The translations under genes and the position numbers were made by a program. From an uncultured Gemmatimonadota bacterium (GTDB lineage Bacteria > Gemmatimonadota > Gemmatimonadetes > Palauibacterales > Palauibacteraceae): a stretch of 64,000 bases of DNA. The stretch lies in the NCBI GenBank assembly GCA_913043255.1, contig CAJWLK010000002.1, forward strand, positions 124,001-188,000, read 5' to 3'. Numbering within the stretch: the first letter of the stretch is position 1; every line of letters begins with the position of its first letter. Of the stretch, positions 24,644 to 33,825 are shown one piece after another. Under the pieces are notes generated by a model that did not search any database, was not told the origin of the DNA, and worked only from the letters and a program-made list of their open reading frames with translations.

Positions 24644-27570
24644 GCCCTTAACCGTCCACCATCGGGATCATAGAAGTGAGGTCGGGCCACAGTAACTGCA
24701 CAGCGTTTTGTCCCACTTCCAAGGTTTTCGTACAGGTGCAGTTTTTCCCCTTCGACTGCAAGCCGTTCATCAACCAGCGCCATACCAAATTGCAAACCCA
24801 AGGCTTCACTATACCGAGTCGTGCACACAAAACCAGCGACGTCATCTCCATCCACTACAATCGCACCATCCTTGAGGCGATGATTTGAATCGTCGGCACG
24901 GAACCCGACCAGCTTCATTCTGCCTGTCTGTTCGAAGCAAGCCCGGAGCGCCGGGGCGCCGACCTTCTTCGACTCGGTATCATCTTGATCCCAAAGCCAA
25001 CCCATTCCGATGTCGATAAGCGTGACTCGCTGCTCAGATTCTGCTCCAATTATCACGTGCCCCTTCTCCGCTCGCATGCAGTACTGTGCCTCAACCCCAA
25101 ACGGACGAATACTAAATTCTTGGCCCGCTTCCCAAAGCAAGTCCCACACGTATTGGGCATAACTCGCCCCCACGTGGAGCTCGTAGGAGAGTTCACCTAC
25201 AAATCCGAGTCGAAGACAGCGCGCTGGAACATCTTCACCGACTGAGACCTCTCGGTACCCAAGATATGGAAACGCCTCATTTGATATGTCGGCGGACGTG
25301 ATTTTTCGAAGAACTCGGCGTGCGTTTGGGCCCGCCACATTAATGGATGCCAAGCCATCGGTTAGATTGACGAGGTTATAGTCCCAACCATCGTAACGCG
25401 TATGGTATCGGAACCACTCCACCGTGTCTCCAGCACGGTTCGAACTTGTCGTAAAATAAAAATCATTGTCTCCGACCGGAACAACGACTCCATCGTCGAT
25501 AATGTTTCCCGTGTCGTTACACATCGCACTGTACTTACAACGGTCCACTGTCATTTGAGACATGTTAGAAATAAAAACGCGCTGAAGTGCCTTTACAGCG
25601 TCGGGGCCATATATCCGAAATTTTCCAAGTGGCGAACTATCGAGGAGGCCAACATTCTTACGTACATTCGAAATCTCCTCCCGACACATAAAATCGTCAC
25701 TGAAATATCGTGCTCTCTGCCACGCACCAACCCGCCGGAAAACACCTCCACGGGCAGACTGATTGTCATGGAGGGGGGTCCGCTTACATACATCGTGGTT
25801 TGGCCCAGCAACCGTCCCCATTGTGGTTGGAATGACTGGCGGACGAACCGTGGTGCTGGTGATCTCTTCGGCCGCATCACCAGCCATTTCTGCCATCGCC
25901 ATAGCCAGGTTTTGGCCAGGTACTCGGTATTGGCCCGGACCGAGACCAAAATTTCCGAACCGCTTAGCAAGTTCCGGCACATCAAAACCTTGCCCCGCAC
26001 ACTGTCCTACATTTTTCCAGGTTCCGTCCTCATCGAAGTCGAGAAAAGCTTTACGACCACTCCCGATCCGCGGACCGCAGAGAATCTCACAACCGGGCGG
26101 CGTACCCGGAAGGTTCTTCATCCGCTCGCGCGCACTTTCAAGGTCGGATCCGGTGTCACAACCACATGCCTCCACAGCCTCAAGGCCTGCAATTCGACCT
26201 GAAGCTTGGATGGCATCGACATCGACAAGTCCCAAAACACGACCTGCTGCAAATACGTTGAGCGGAAGACTCACTAGTTGAAAAGTATGGGTGTGTTCGG
26301 AATGGCCGAACCGGGCCCCCGCACAGGAAAGTACTCCTATATCGGGCTGGCGACCTGCATTCGTCACCAGTGCATCACACGCAAACCGCCTTATTTCTCC
26401 ACCGTCCAGCGGTCCAAGATCAACACCTCTCACACAGCTTTTTCCATGAACTTCACTCGCCGCATAACCTGGCAGAAATTCGATTCCCGCCTGTCGGATT
26501 TGGTGGACGAGATCAGGATCATGACCGTCAGAGCGGGCATCTGCTACAATCGGCACATCAAGCCCGAGGATTGAGAAATCGAGTGCGGCTTCGAGCGAAA
26601 GATCGTCGCCCACACTGAAGGCGACAACGTTGCCGGGACGAACCCCATAAGTCCGTGCAAGCCGCCATGCCGTGTCCAACTGAAGTACCCCGGGCCGATC
26701 ATTATTCTTAAATATGAATGGCCGTTCGATCGAACCCGTCGCAACCACCACGGTTTGGGCGCGACACTCCCAGTGCCGCTCTTCAAAACCATCCGTACCA
26801 GACCCGTTTTGAAACCCTGTGACAAGGTTCTCGCCCCACACTCCCGTCACCGGCGCACCTTCAAAGACACGGATCCCGGGGTGTTCATGCACCCGCGCAG
26901 CCAATTGGCGCGTATGCTCGTATAAGGGAGTCCCAGTTCGTTCGCGAACACGCCAGTCTAGGTGACCACCTAACCACGGTCTCCGTTCGAATAGACACAC
27001 CCGAATGCCGGGTCGAGCTGCAGATAGGGCGGCACTCATCCCTGCAGCTCCTCCCCCAATCACTGCTACTTCAGCATTCAAATAAAGTTCGGACCTTTTG
27101 CGTTGGGGGGACGATCTCTCGATATCGAGCACCCCAAGGCCCGCTAGTTTACGCATACGATTTTGGAAAAACGGCCACGCGCGGTAAGGGCGGTGAAAAA
27201 CTTTGTAATAAAACCCGGCAGGCATCCATCGATCGAACCGATCAAGCCATCCGTAGCGATCGAACCGTGGATCCCCTTTTACATTTTGCGCCGTAACGAA
27301 CATCCCTTCTCGAAGAGGAGTTGTCCCAGATGATTGATTGGGCACCCCATTGATCGCGAGGAGCTGACTCGATCCCTCCCCTTCGAGATCATATAAACCG
27401 CGCGGGCGATGGTACTCAAAGCTACGACCAAAAATACGGACATCCGCCGCCCAAAGTGCTGTTGCAACCGTATCGCCTTCATACCCCACGAGATTCCGTC
27501 GCACCCAATGGAACCCGATTGGACGATCCACATCAATCCGCTGTGTTCGAGATGGTGGCAACCTATCCAC
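24640..27570 (-). CDS. soxA: Heterotetrameric sarcosine oxidase alpha subunit
   Basis: The start is GTG 27570 with GAGG upstream, overlapping the end of soxD by eight bases. The 976 residues follow the SoxA plan: an N-terminal ferredoxin-like fold without Fe-S cysteines (1-100), a dinucleotide-binding domain opening with V-I-G-G-G-A-A-G-M near 172, a second nucleotide-binding region with V-V-V-A-T-G-S, and a C-terminal GcvT/aminomethyltransferase domain from about residue 600 (D-S-S-P-L-G-K-F-R-I, R-K-N-V-G-L). The enzyme oxidatively demethylates sarcosine, passing the methyl carbon to tetrahydrofolate and electrons through FAD/FMN to oxygen. Confidence 0.95.
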   Translation of the reverse strand: MDRLPPSRTQRIDVDRPIGFHWVRRNLVGYEGDTVATALWAADVRIFGRSFEYHRPRGLYDLEGEGSSQLLAINGVPNQSSGTTPLREGMFVTAQNVKGDPRFDRYGWLDRFDRWMPAGFYYKVFHRPYRAWPFFQNRMRKLAGLGVLDIERSSPQRKRSELYLNAEVAVIGGGAAGMSAALSAARPGIRVCLFERRPWLGGHLDWRVRERTGTPLYEHTRQLAARVHEHPGIRVFEGAPVTGVWGENLVTGFQNGSGTDGFEERHWECRAQTVVVATGSIERPFIFKNNDRPGVLQLDTAWRLARTYGVRPGNVVAFSVGDDLSLEAALDFSILGLDVPIVADARSDGHDPDLVHQIRQAGIEFLPGYAASEVHGKSCVRGVDLGPLDGGEIRRFACDALVTNAGRQPDIGVLSCAGARFGHSEHTHTFQLVSLPLNVFAAGRVLGLVDVDAIQASGRIAGLEAVEACGCDTGSDLESARERMKNLPGTPPGCEILCGPRIGSGRKAFLDFDEDGTWKNVGQCAGQGFDVPELAKRFGNFGLGPGQYRVPGQNLAMAMAEMAGDAAEEITSTTVRPPVIPTTMGTVAGPNHDVCKRTPLHDNQSARGGVFRRVGAWQRARYFSDDFMCREEISNVRKNVGLLDSSPLGKFRIYGPDAVKALQRVFISNMSQMTVDRCKYSAMCNDTGNIIDDGVVVPVGDNDFYFTTSSNRAGDTVEWFRYHTRYDGWDYNLVNLTDGLASINVAGPNARRVLRKITSADISNEAFPYLGYREVSVGEDVPARCLRLGFVGELSYELHVGASYAQYVWDLLWEAGQEFSIRPFGVEAQYCMRAEKGHVIIGAESEQRVTLIDIGMGWLWDQDDTESKKVGAPALRACFEQTGRMKLVGFRADDSNHRLKDGAIVVDGDDVAGFVCTTRYSEALGLQFGMALVDERLAVEGEKLHLYENLGSGTKRCAVTVARPHFYDPDGGRLRA

Positions 27571-27826
27571 GCTCTACCTCATGTGGCGGTTCTTCTCGGT
27601 TTGTTGCGGGGTTTCGCCAAGTGGTGAACCAAACACCACATCCACCCGTATGATACCACCACTCCTCCTGGGGCTCGGGACGGGTCATTCGGAACTGCGT
27701 CCAGCGGAAATGTTCGTCACTCGACAGCTGTGCTTGCTCTGGCCGCGGACCACGTTCTTGACCACCATAGCGGAACTCATACACATCTCGCGCACCACAA
27801 ACGGGACAGGTAAGCCGGAAGGTCAT
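27563..27826 (-). CDS. soxD: Sarcosine oxidase delta subunit (zinc-binding)
   Basis: The 87-residue protein has C-P-V-C-G near the N-terminus and H-T-G-G-C-G-V-W-F near residue 60, supplying three Cys and one His as the structural zinc site known in this subunit. Other family marks are E-F-R-Y-G-G and R-N-P-A-T-N near the C-terminus. It lies between soxB and soxA. This soxD is unrelated to the cytochrome SoxD of sulfur oxidation mentioned for 14632-15297. Confidence 0.95.
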   Translation of the reverse strand: MTFRLTCPVCGARDVYEFRYGGQERGPRPEQAQLSSDEHFRWTQFRMTRPEPQEEWWYHTGGCGVWFTTWRNPATNREEPPHEVERG

Positions 27827-27854
27827 CGGGTAGACTCGATGGGTTGAATCAAAA

Positions 27855-29117
27855 TTAGTCCCAGTGGCCGTATTTCATTGTCGTTGCCGTCTCCCCCATA
27901 TAACGATTCTCAAGGAACCTGCTCAACGCGAATGGGGCAAGGATTTCCGGCGCTTCTTCACGAGCAATGAACTCAGCCATGTATTTACCTGTAATCGGGC
28001 CGGACTTGAACCCAAAATAGCCCCACCCAAGATCGATGTAGAGTCCGTCAAACATCACATTTCCATCTAGAATTGGGGCCATGTCGGGTGTCATGTCGGC
28101 GAGCCCCGCCCAGATGCGTAAAAAACGAACTCCCTCAAGACACGGCATGAAATCAGTCAGGGCTTCCGCCTGGTGTTTGAAGTAGTGGGCGGTCACATCG
28201 GTTGTGTAATTGACCTGCGGGTCCATATGTGCCCCGGTGGCGATCTCTCCTTTGAGTGTTTGGTTTGCGTAAACGTGATAGGCACCTGAACTGAGTACGC
28301 AGTTAAGGAGTGGCTTAAGTGGCTGCGTCACCATCGCTTGAATCGTAAGAGGGTGTATCGGGAGTTCGATATCCAGCATGGTGCAGATCGACGCGCCGTA
28401 TCCTCCTGCCATGACAGCAAGCTTGTTACAGCTGATCGGGCCATGGCTTGTTTGGACTCCTGTTACTCGGGGTCCATCGACGTCAATGCCTTGGACTTCA
28501 ACTCCTTGGTGGATCGATGCCCCATGTTTGTCTGCGCCTTTTGCCAAACCCCAGACGAGAGCATCGTGCCTGATGGTGCCTCCCGGTGGGTGATACATAC
28601 CGGCTTGAATGGGGTGTGCGGGCCGATCGGAAATATCAAGTGCCGGGATCACCTCTTTGCATTGTTGTGGATCCAGCAACTCTGATTTCACGCCGCTGAA
28701 GGTTGCCGTATTGATCGCAAGTCGAAAACCACTGACAGCAGCCTCGCTATGCGCGAGGCTAAGATTCCCACAGTTAAAAAACATCAGGTTGAAATCAAGC
28801 TCGTCCGTGAGGATTGGCCATAATCGAAGACCCTCATCGTAAAGCTTTACGTTCTGTTGTGTACGTTGGTTCGCGCGCACATGGGCCGTATTTCGACCCG
28901 ACCCTCCGAATCCTATGTATTGGCTCTCAAGTACAGCTATGTCTTTAATGCTATGTTCTTTAGCCAGATAGTACGCTGTGGCGAGACCATGGATTCCACC
29001 ACCTATGATGACTACGTCATAGTGGCGCTTGAGCGGCCTGGTCTTCCATAAGCGGCCAAATTTTGTGTGACTGTGATCAATCGAACTCACTGACGGCGAT
29101 AGGCGTTTCAAAGACAC
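27855..29117 (-). CDS. soxB: Sarcosine oxidase beta subunit (FAD/FMN amine oxidase)
   Basis: This is a 420-residue DAO-family flavoprotein. It has an N-terminal extension of about 30 residues, then V-V-I-I-G-G-G-I-H-G-L (Rossmann FAD site), G-F-G-G-S-G-R-N, the G-G-T-I-R-H-D-A-L-V-W-G segment holding the histidine expected to bind FMN covalently in this subunit, and W-A-G-L-A-D-M-T-P-D-M-A-P near the C-terminus. The start used is GTG 29117, immediately downstream of an in-frame stop; its ribosome site is poor and TTG 29111 is possible. It forms the oxidase core with SoxA. Confidence 0.93.
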   Translation of the reverse strand: MSLKRLSPSVSSIDHSHTKFGRLWKTRPLKRHYDVVIIGGGIHGLATAYYLAKEHSIKDIAVLESQYIGFGGSGRNTAHVRANQRTQQNVKLYDEGLRLWPILTDELDFNLMFFNCGNLSLAHSEAAVSGFRLAINTATFSGVKSELLDPQQCKEVIPALDISDRPAHPIQAGMYHPPGGTIRHDALVWGLAKGADKHGASIHQGVEVQGIDVDGPRVTGVQTSHGPISCNKLAVMAGGYGASICTMLDIELPIHPLTIQAMVTQPLKPLLNCVLSSGAYHVYANQTLKGEIATGAHMDPQVNYTTDVTAHYFKHQAEALTDFMPCLEGVRFLRIWAGLADMTPDMAPILDGNVMFDGLYIDLGWGYFGFKSGPITGKYMAEFIAREEAPEILAPFALSRFLENRYMGETATTMKYGHWD

Positions 29118-29151
29118 CTCTCATAATCAGGTAGGGGGGACATGCTTTCTC

Positions 29152-30459
29152 TCAACCAAGCACCGAGTAAGATGAGTCCGGATTGAGTGTCCTCAGACGA
29201 CTGAAGAAACCAATATCCAAAGCACGTTTCGTGTACTTCATGTGAAACTGTACTGGCTCTGAATCATGGTCGTGACCATCTTCAACTTTCCCGATGAGTT
29301 CAGCCATTACCTTTCCAGCCAGTGGCGCATTCTTGAACTGGTTGCCCGAGGTCCCGACAGCCATATAGAAACCTGGAAGGGCTGACTTGTCATAGATCGG
29401 GATCCAATCATCCGAACAATCATACAGATCGACTAATCCTTGGCGCGCCTCGGGAATAGGTAACCCTTTGATACGCTGCGCTTCACGTAATACTTGTGTC
29501 TTCCACTGGTCACTGAACGTGTTGTCATAGTTGTCAGGATCTTCGACCCACTCAAGAGTGTCGCACGGCGGGTCTTCCGACCCAATGAGAATGTTTCCGC
29601 CGACTTCGGGTCGTGAATAGCAGCCAATATCTCCATCTGAGAGAAGCATTCCGACCGCATTATAATCGACCCCATCTGGCGCTGGTACATGGCAAACTTC
29701 CTGCTTGAGCGCATGCGTCTTGATATTCATTTCCTCTTCGACGCCTGCCATGCGGTTAATAATGAAAGAATGGGGCCCACTCACGTTGACTACGACAGGG
29801 GCGTGAACCTGATCACCACTAGCAAGCCCAATGCCGACCACCCGACCACCTTCTTTCAGAACTTCTACAACCTCTGAGTTAAATTGAAATTCACCACCTC
29901 CCGCCTCTGTAGCACGTTGTACATTGTGACAGGTCAGTTGCGGATCGTTGACGAACCCCGATTCAGGCACATAGATGGCACCACTCACCTCACCGCCGGT
30001 CGGCTCTCCGAAGCGGTCATCATCTTGTGTGACGGGCGGACCGTATTGTTTCGTATCGATGAACTTGAGCTTCTCTCTCATCCCCTCCGTGTCGAGTTCT
30101 TCGTATGTCACATGCAGTTCATCGAGGCTCGCCATCACGTTTTTGAGGTACTGATTCTTCTCGGTCTTTGTAACCAAACAACCCGTATTGATGTATTTAG
30201 CGAGTCCGCGTTCATCCGTCACCCCGACGTATTTGCCCCAATCAAGCCAATAGAAATAGGACTCTCGCGCCATCGCGACCCCTTCAGGTGTTGAGTAGTG
30301 CAGGCGGACGATGGCGCACGTATTTGACGTTGATCCGTATCCCGCCGCGGGTAGCTTATCGATGTTCAGTGTTCTGAAGCCGCGCTTGGTAAGCTCGAAC
30401 GCTGTGCAGCAACCAATAACCCCAGCACCGATGACTATCGCATCATATTCCCTATCCAT
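29152..30459 (-). CDS. FAD-dependent amine oxidase (DAO family) leading the sarcosine oxidase operon
   Basis: The 435-residue flavoprotein has V-I-G-A-G-V-I-G-C-C-T-A-F-E-L at its N-terminus, a G-S-T-S-N-T flavin-contact loop, R-P-E-V-G-G-N-I-L-I-G-S mid-sequence and a C-terminal M-A-V-G-T-S-G-N-Q-F-K-N-A-P FAD motif. It belongs with glycine/sarcosine/dimethylglycine oxidase-like proteins and resembles SoxB in plan, but not closely enough to be a recent duplicate. It starts 34 bases upstream of soxB and is transcribed with it. A role in oxidising a related substrate (dimethylglycine, proline derivative or another secondary amine) is plausible but unproved. Confidence 0.85.
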   Translation of the reverse strand: MDREYDAIVIGAGVIGCCTAFELTKRGFRTLNIDKLPAAGYGSTSNTCAIVRLHYSTPEGVAMARESYFYWLDWGKYVGVTDERGLAKYINTGCLVTKTEKNQYLKNVMASLDELHVTYEELDTEGMREKLKFIDTKQYGPPVTQDDDRFGEPTGGEVSGAIYVPESGFVNDPQLTCHNVQRATEAGGGEFQFNSEVVEVLKEGGRVVGIGLASGDQVHAPVVVNVSGPHSFIINRMAGVEEEMNIKTHALKQEVCHVPAPDGVDYNAVGMLLSDGDIGCYSRPEVGGNILIGSEDPPCDTLEWVEDPDNYDNTFSDQWKTQVLREAQRIKGLPIPEARQGLVDLYDCSDDWIPIYDKSALPGFYMAVGTSGNQFKNAPLAGKVMAELIGKVEDGHDHDSEPVQFHMKYTKRALDIGFFSRLRTLNPDSSYSVLG

Positions 30460-30513
30460 AGATATCCCTGGCTAAGTCAACCACAGTCAACTGCGGGGAT
30501 TCAAGAGTGGGCC

Positions 30514-33500
30514 TCAAGGTTGATCCTCACTTATCACTCCCCCCAACCCCTGGGCAACTAGCATCGCATTGAAAGCTGAGAGTTGAGTCCGCACGAGCAC
30601 ATCGTACTCTGCCTGGGCTTCGTCAAGCTCAACTCGAAGCTCATCTCCTACTGCACGGTGCTGTTCTGTAGGCGGGAAATCGGAGCTTTCTACGTTTGCA
30701 AGAAGTGAACGAATCTGTTGCGCCGATCCCGACGGCCAACGAAGCCCATCTTGACCCCGACCTGTCATATTGAGCTGGAGAAGTTTGGCCTCTACCGCAG
30801 TAAACTGGGCCTCCAGTTCCTTCGCCCTATTCCGCAGTTCCAACGTTTCATCTTCACCACTCAACCCCTGAATTGCCTGCAACTGGGAACGGATACGCTC
30901 AGCGCCATTGATGACCTCAGTTGCTCGGTTGAGGTCAGACTGAAGTTGACTCACGAGTTCAAAATTTTCGCGAACGTCACCCTCTGTCCCCCGCGAGTTC
31001 GGGTCTTTAAGAACTTCAAGTGAAGTGGAATGCTTCCACTCGTTTACAACGACTTCCACCGTGTACCTGCCGGGCAGTGCCAGAAGCGATACGGGAGCAA
31101 GGCCCGGTGCGTCACGAGTTCCATTCTCTCCAAGCACAAACCAGGAAGCATACCTCGGTGGAGTTCGGAGAACTGCCTTGACCGATGAGTCGTGCCGTAG
31201 ATCCCACCAAATACGGTTAATACCCTCATTTGCACCACCCTTCATCGAACGAATCACATTCCCGCTCGCACCTCGAACAATGACATTTACAGAGTCTGCT
31301 TCGGCTGCACTTGCCGACAACCAGTAATCTATTGAAGCACCGTAGGGCGGATTTTCACCGGCAACCGGCTCCTGATCTGAAGCATAGGGCGGAACTGTGG
31401 GTCGAAATCGGTATTCATCGCGTGGCTCAAAGACGTGTATATCACTGCCAATTACTTCTGGGTTCAATTGTTGAATCGCGGAAATATCGTCAAGAATCCA
31501 AAAACCGCGCCCGTAGGTACCTACGACCAGATCGTTGAAGTGCTCTTGGATGACCAACCAGAGCGCAGGCGCATGTGGCAAGTTCGACTGAAGTGGCTGC
31601 CACATGTCACCATCGTTGAACGACACAAAGAGCCCATTCTCAGTCCCTGCATAAAGGAGCCCCGGTCGGACTGGATCCTCAAGGATTGAGCGTGTGTAGC
31701 TAAGTGGGCTTTTCTCAATCCCATTAACAATCAGCGTCCATGACTCACCGTAGTCGTGGGTACGATAAAGCCATGGGTCACGGTTGTTGGCTTGGTGACC
31801 ATCCACTGCGAAGTATGCCGTACCCGCATCATAACGTGATGCCTCGATGTTCCGGATCGAACCCCAGTCGGGCATGCCTGGCACATTCGCCGTAAGGTCC
31901 GTCCATGATTCACCACCGTCGCGCGTGACATGAATGAGACCATCGTTGGTGCCCGCCCAAATCAGCCCTGGCGTAAGCGGAGATTCTTCAACAGAAAAGA
32001 CGACGCCCGAATATTCCACACCCAAGTTGTCGGGTGTAAGACCTCCCGATGGACCCATCCGAGAACGATCATTTCTCGTAAGGTCAGGGCTAATCACCTG
32101 CCAGCTGTGCCCTCGATCTGTGGTTACGTGTACATGCTGTGAAGCGGTATAAACCTTCTCATGATTATGCGGCGAGATAGCAAGTGGTGGATCCCAGACA
32201 AACCGGTACCGGAGCTCATCAGCTGGCCAACCAACTGTATTTTTTGGCCACACTTCAACGTTATGTACCTGCCTAGACTCAAGATCCATACGCGTCACAA
32301 TTCCGCCCACGGCCCCCGAACCTGACGCACTCGACCAGATGATATCCGGATCCTCAGGGTCGGGGGTAGCGAATCCACTTTCACCCCCACCCACATCGTG
32401 CCAGTCACCCCTTGGGATATTTCCGACAGATCCGAGGAAACCACTGTAAAAAGTTCGACTCGGGCCACGTGCTGATTGTCCATCTTGTCGGTTCCCGTAA
32501 ACGTAGTACGGGATCCTCGTATCGACTGTGACGTGATACATCTGTGCTACCGGGAGGGCGATCTGACGCCAACTTTGCCCGCGGGTCGTAGAAATGTCCA
32601 CACCACCATCGTTGGCAACAATCATTCGATCCGCGTCATGCGGATCGATCCAAATGTCGTGATTGTCACCCCACGGCTCAGACACACCCAAATGGTCGAT
32701 GCTATTTTCGCCACCATTCGTTGTAGAAATAAAACCGTTGGTCAGAAAATATGCCTCCATGTCGTCGGTCGGAGATGCTTCTACACGACTGTAGTAATGG
32801 GTTCGCCCAGCGAGAGAGCGATCGTAAGAGACCAATTTCCATGTGTCACCACCATCATCTGATCGCCAGAGTTCACCGCTTTCCGTCTCCGTTCCGTCAG
32901 GAAGCGGGACGCCATCTCCCGTCTCGATCAAAGCATAAATCCGGTTTGAGTTGGAGGGCGCTATTGCGAGCGCAATCTTTCCCTGATCCTCCGTGGGCAG
33001 TCCATTTCCCGTCAGCCTGACCCAGGTGTCCCCTCCGTCACGGGACATGAAGAGGCCACTTCCTGGCCCACCACTCGTTCGACCCCACGTATGGATCTCG
33101 AGTTGCCACATCCCGGCAAAGAGAATCCGCGGGTTATTAGGGTCCATAACCAGGTCTGATGCGCCCGTATTTTCGTCCACAAACAACACGTGTTCCCAGG
33201 TTTTTCCACCATCCTTTGTGCGGAAAATTCCTCGGTCCTGTTGCGGTCCATAGCTATGCCCGAGTGCGGCCACATAAGCGATATCTGGATCCCTTGGATC
33301 AACTTGAATACGGCTCACTCGTCCCGTGTTCTCCAACCCCAGGAAACTCCATGTCTTGCCAGCATCCGTTGACCGATAGACACCCTTACCCATCGAGATG
33401 TGGCTCCGGATGTTGGGCTCACCCGTCCCCACCCAAACCACATTAGGATCAGACGGTGCAACAGCGATAAATCCGATCGATAACGCGTCCTCTGAATCGA

Positions 33501-33732
33501 AAATGGGCTCCCAGTAATTGCCTCCATCCGTAGTTTTAAAGATCCCGCCTGACGCAGCCCCGGCATAGTAGATATTGGGGTCCCCCGGTATGCCTGCTGC
33601 CGTTGAAATTCGGTTCCCCTCGGGACCTATGTATCGGTACTTAAGAGCATCAAAGTTTGAGACACCACTTTGCTGCGCCCCGAGTGCTATGGGGGCCAAG
33701 AATCCGAGTACTATTAGACATATATGGCGCAT
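30514..33732 (-). CDS. Secreted sortilin-like BNR-repeat protein (VPS10/glycosyl-hydrolase-like propeller)
   Basis: The 1072-residue protein has a signal peptide (about 1-19) and then about ten BNR/Asp-box units of the S/T-x-D-x-G-x-T/S-W type between residues 65 and 700, forming one or more beta-propellers as in sortilin VPS10 domains. The C-terminal third has a beta-domain (about 750-900) and a long charged, probably coiled-coil region (about 920-1050). Such proteins are common in Gemmatimonadota and Acidobacteriota, with unknown ligands. A GGAG site precedes the ATG. It is the last gene of a leftward group, or a single gene, facing the sarcosine operon in the same direction. Confidence 0.85.
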   Translation of the reverse strand: MRHICLIVLGFLAPIALGAQQSGVSNFDALKYRYIGPEGNRISTAAGIPGDPNIYYAGAASGGIFKTTDGGNYWEPIFDSEDALSIGFIAVAPSDPNVVWVGTGEPNIRSHISMGKGVYRSTDAGKTWSFLGLENTGRVSRIQVDPRDPDIAYVAALGHSYGPQQDRGIFRTKDGGKTWEHVLFVDENTGASDLVMDPNNPRILFAGMWQLEIHTWGRTSGGPGSGLFMSRDGGDTWVRLTGNGLPTEDQGKIALAIAPSNSNRIYALIETGDGVPLPDGTETESGELWRSDDGGDTWKLVSYDRSLAGRTHYYSRVEASPTDDMEAYFLTNGFISTTNGGENSIDHLGVSEPWGDNHDIWIDPHDADRMIVANDGGVDISTTRGQSWRQIALPVAQMYHVTVDTRIPYYVYGNRQDGQSARGPSRTFYSGFLGSVGNIPRGDWHDVGGGESGFATPDPEDPDIIWSSASGSGAVGGIVTRMDLESRQVHNVEVWPKNTVGWPADELRYRFVWDPPLAISPHNHEKVYTASQHVHVTTDRGHSWQVISPDLTRNDRSRMGPSGGLTPDNLGVEYSGVVFSVEESPLTPGLIWAGTNDGLIHVTRDGGESWTDLTANVPGMPDWGSIRNIEASRYDAGTAYFAVDGHQANNRDPWLYRTHDYGESWTLIVNGIEKSPLSYTRSILEDPVRPGLLYAGTENGLFVSFNDGDMWQPLQSNLPHAPALWLVIQEHFNDLVVGTYGRGFWILDDISAIQQLNPEVIGSDIHVFEPRDEYRFRPTVPPYASDQEPVAGENPPYGASIDYWLSASAAEADSVNVIVRGASGNVIRSMKGGANEGINRIWWDLRHDSSVKAVLRTPPRYASWFVLGENGTRDAPGLAPVSLLALPGRYTVEVVVNEWKHSTSLEVLKDPNSRGTEGDVRENFELVSQLQSDLNRATEVINGAERIRSQLQAIQGLSGEDETLELRNRAKELEAQFTAVEAKLLQLNMTGRGQDGLRWPSGSAQQIRSLLANVESSDFPPTEQHRAVGDELRVELDEAQAEYDVLVRTQLSAFNAMLVAQGLGGVISEDQP

Positions 33733-33825
33733 GTTAAAACTCCACGATTGCAGGTGGTGGATTTCTGATATTATGGTTAGCGAACACCCGTACGGGGGTA
33801 TAGATCATGGCTATTCTACACACGT

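Noticed and set aside
25402-26202. Long open frame of 266 codons on the plus strand
   Set aside because: It is entirely antisense to the clearly coding soxA gene, has no ribosome site or recognisable domain and is a by-product of codon bias.
30460-30513. Riboswitch or glycine-responsive leader before the amine oxidase operon
   Set aside because: Only 54 bases separate the operon start from the BNR gene end, with no structured leader visible.
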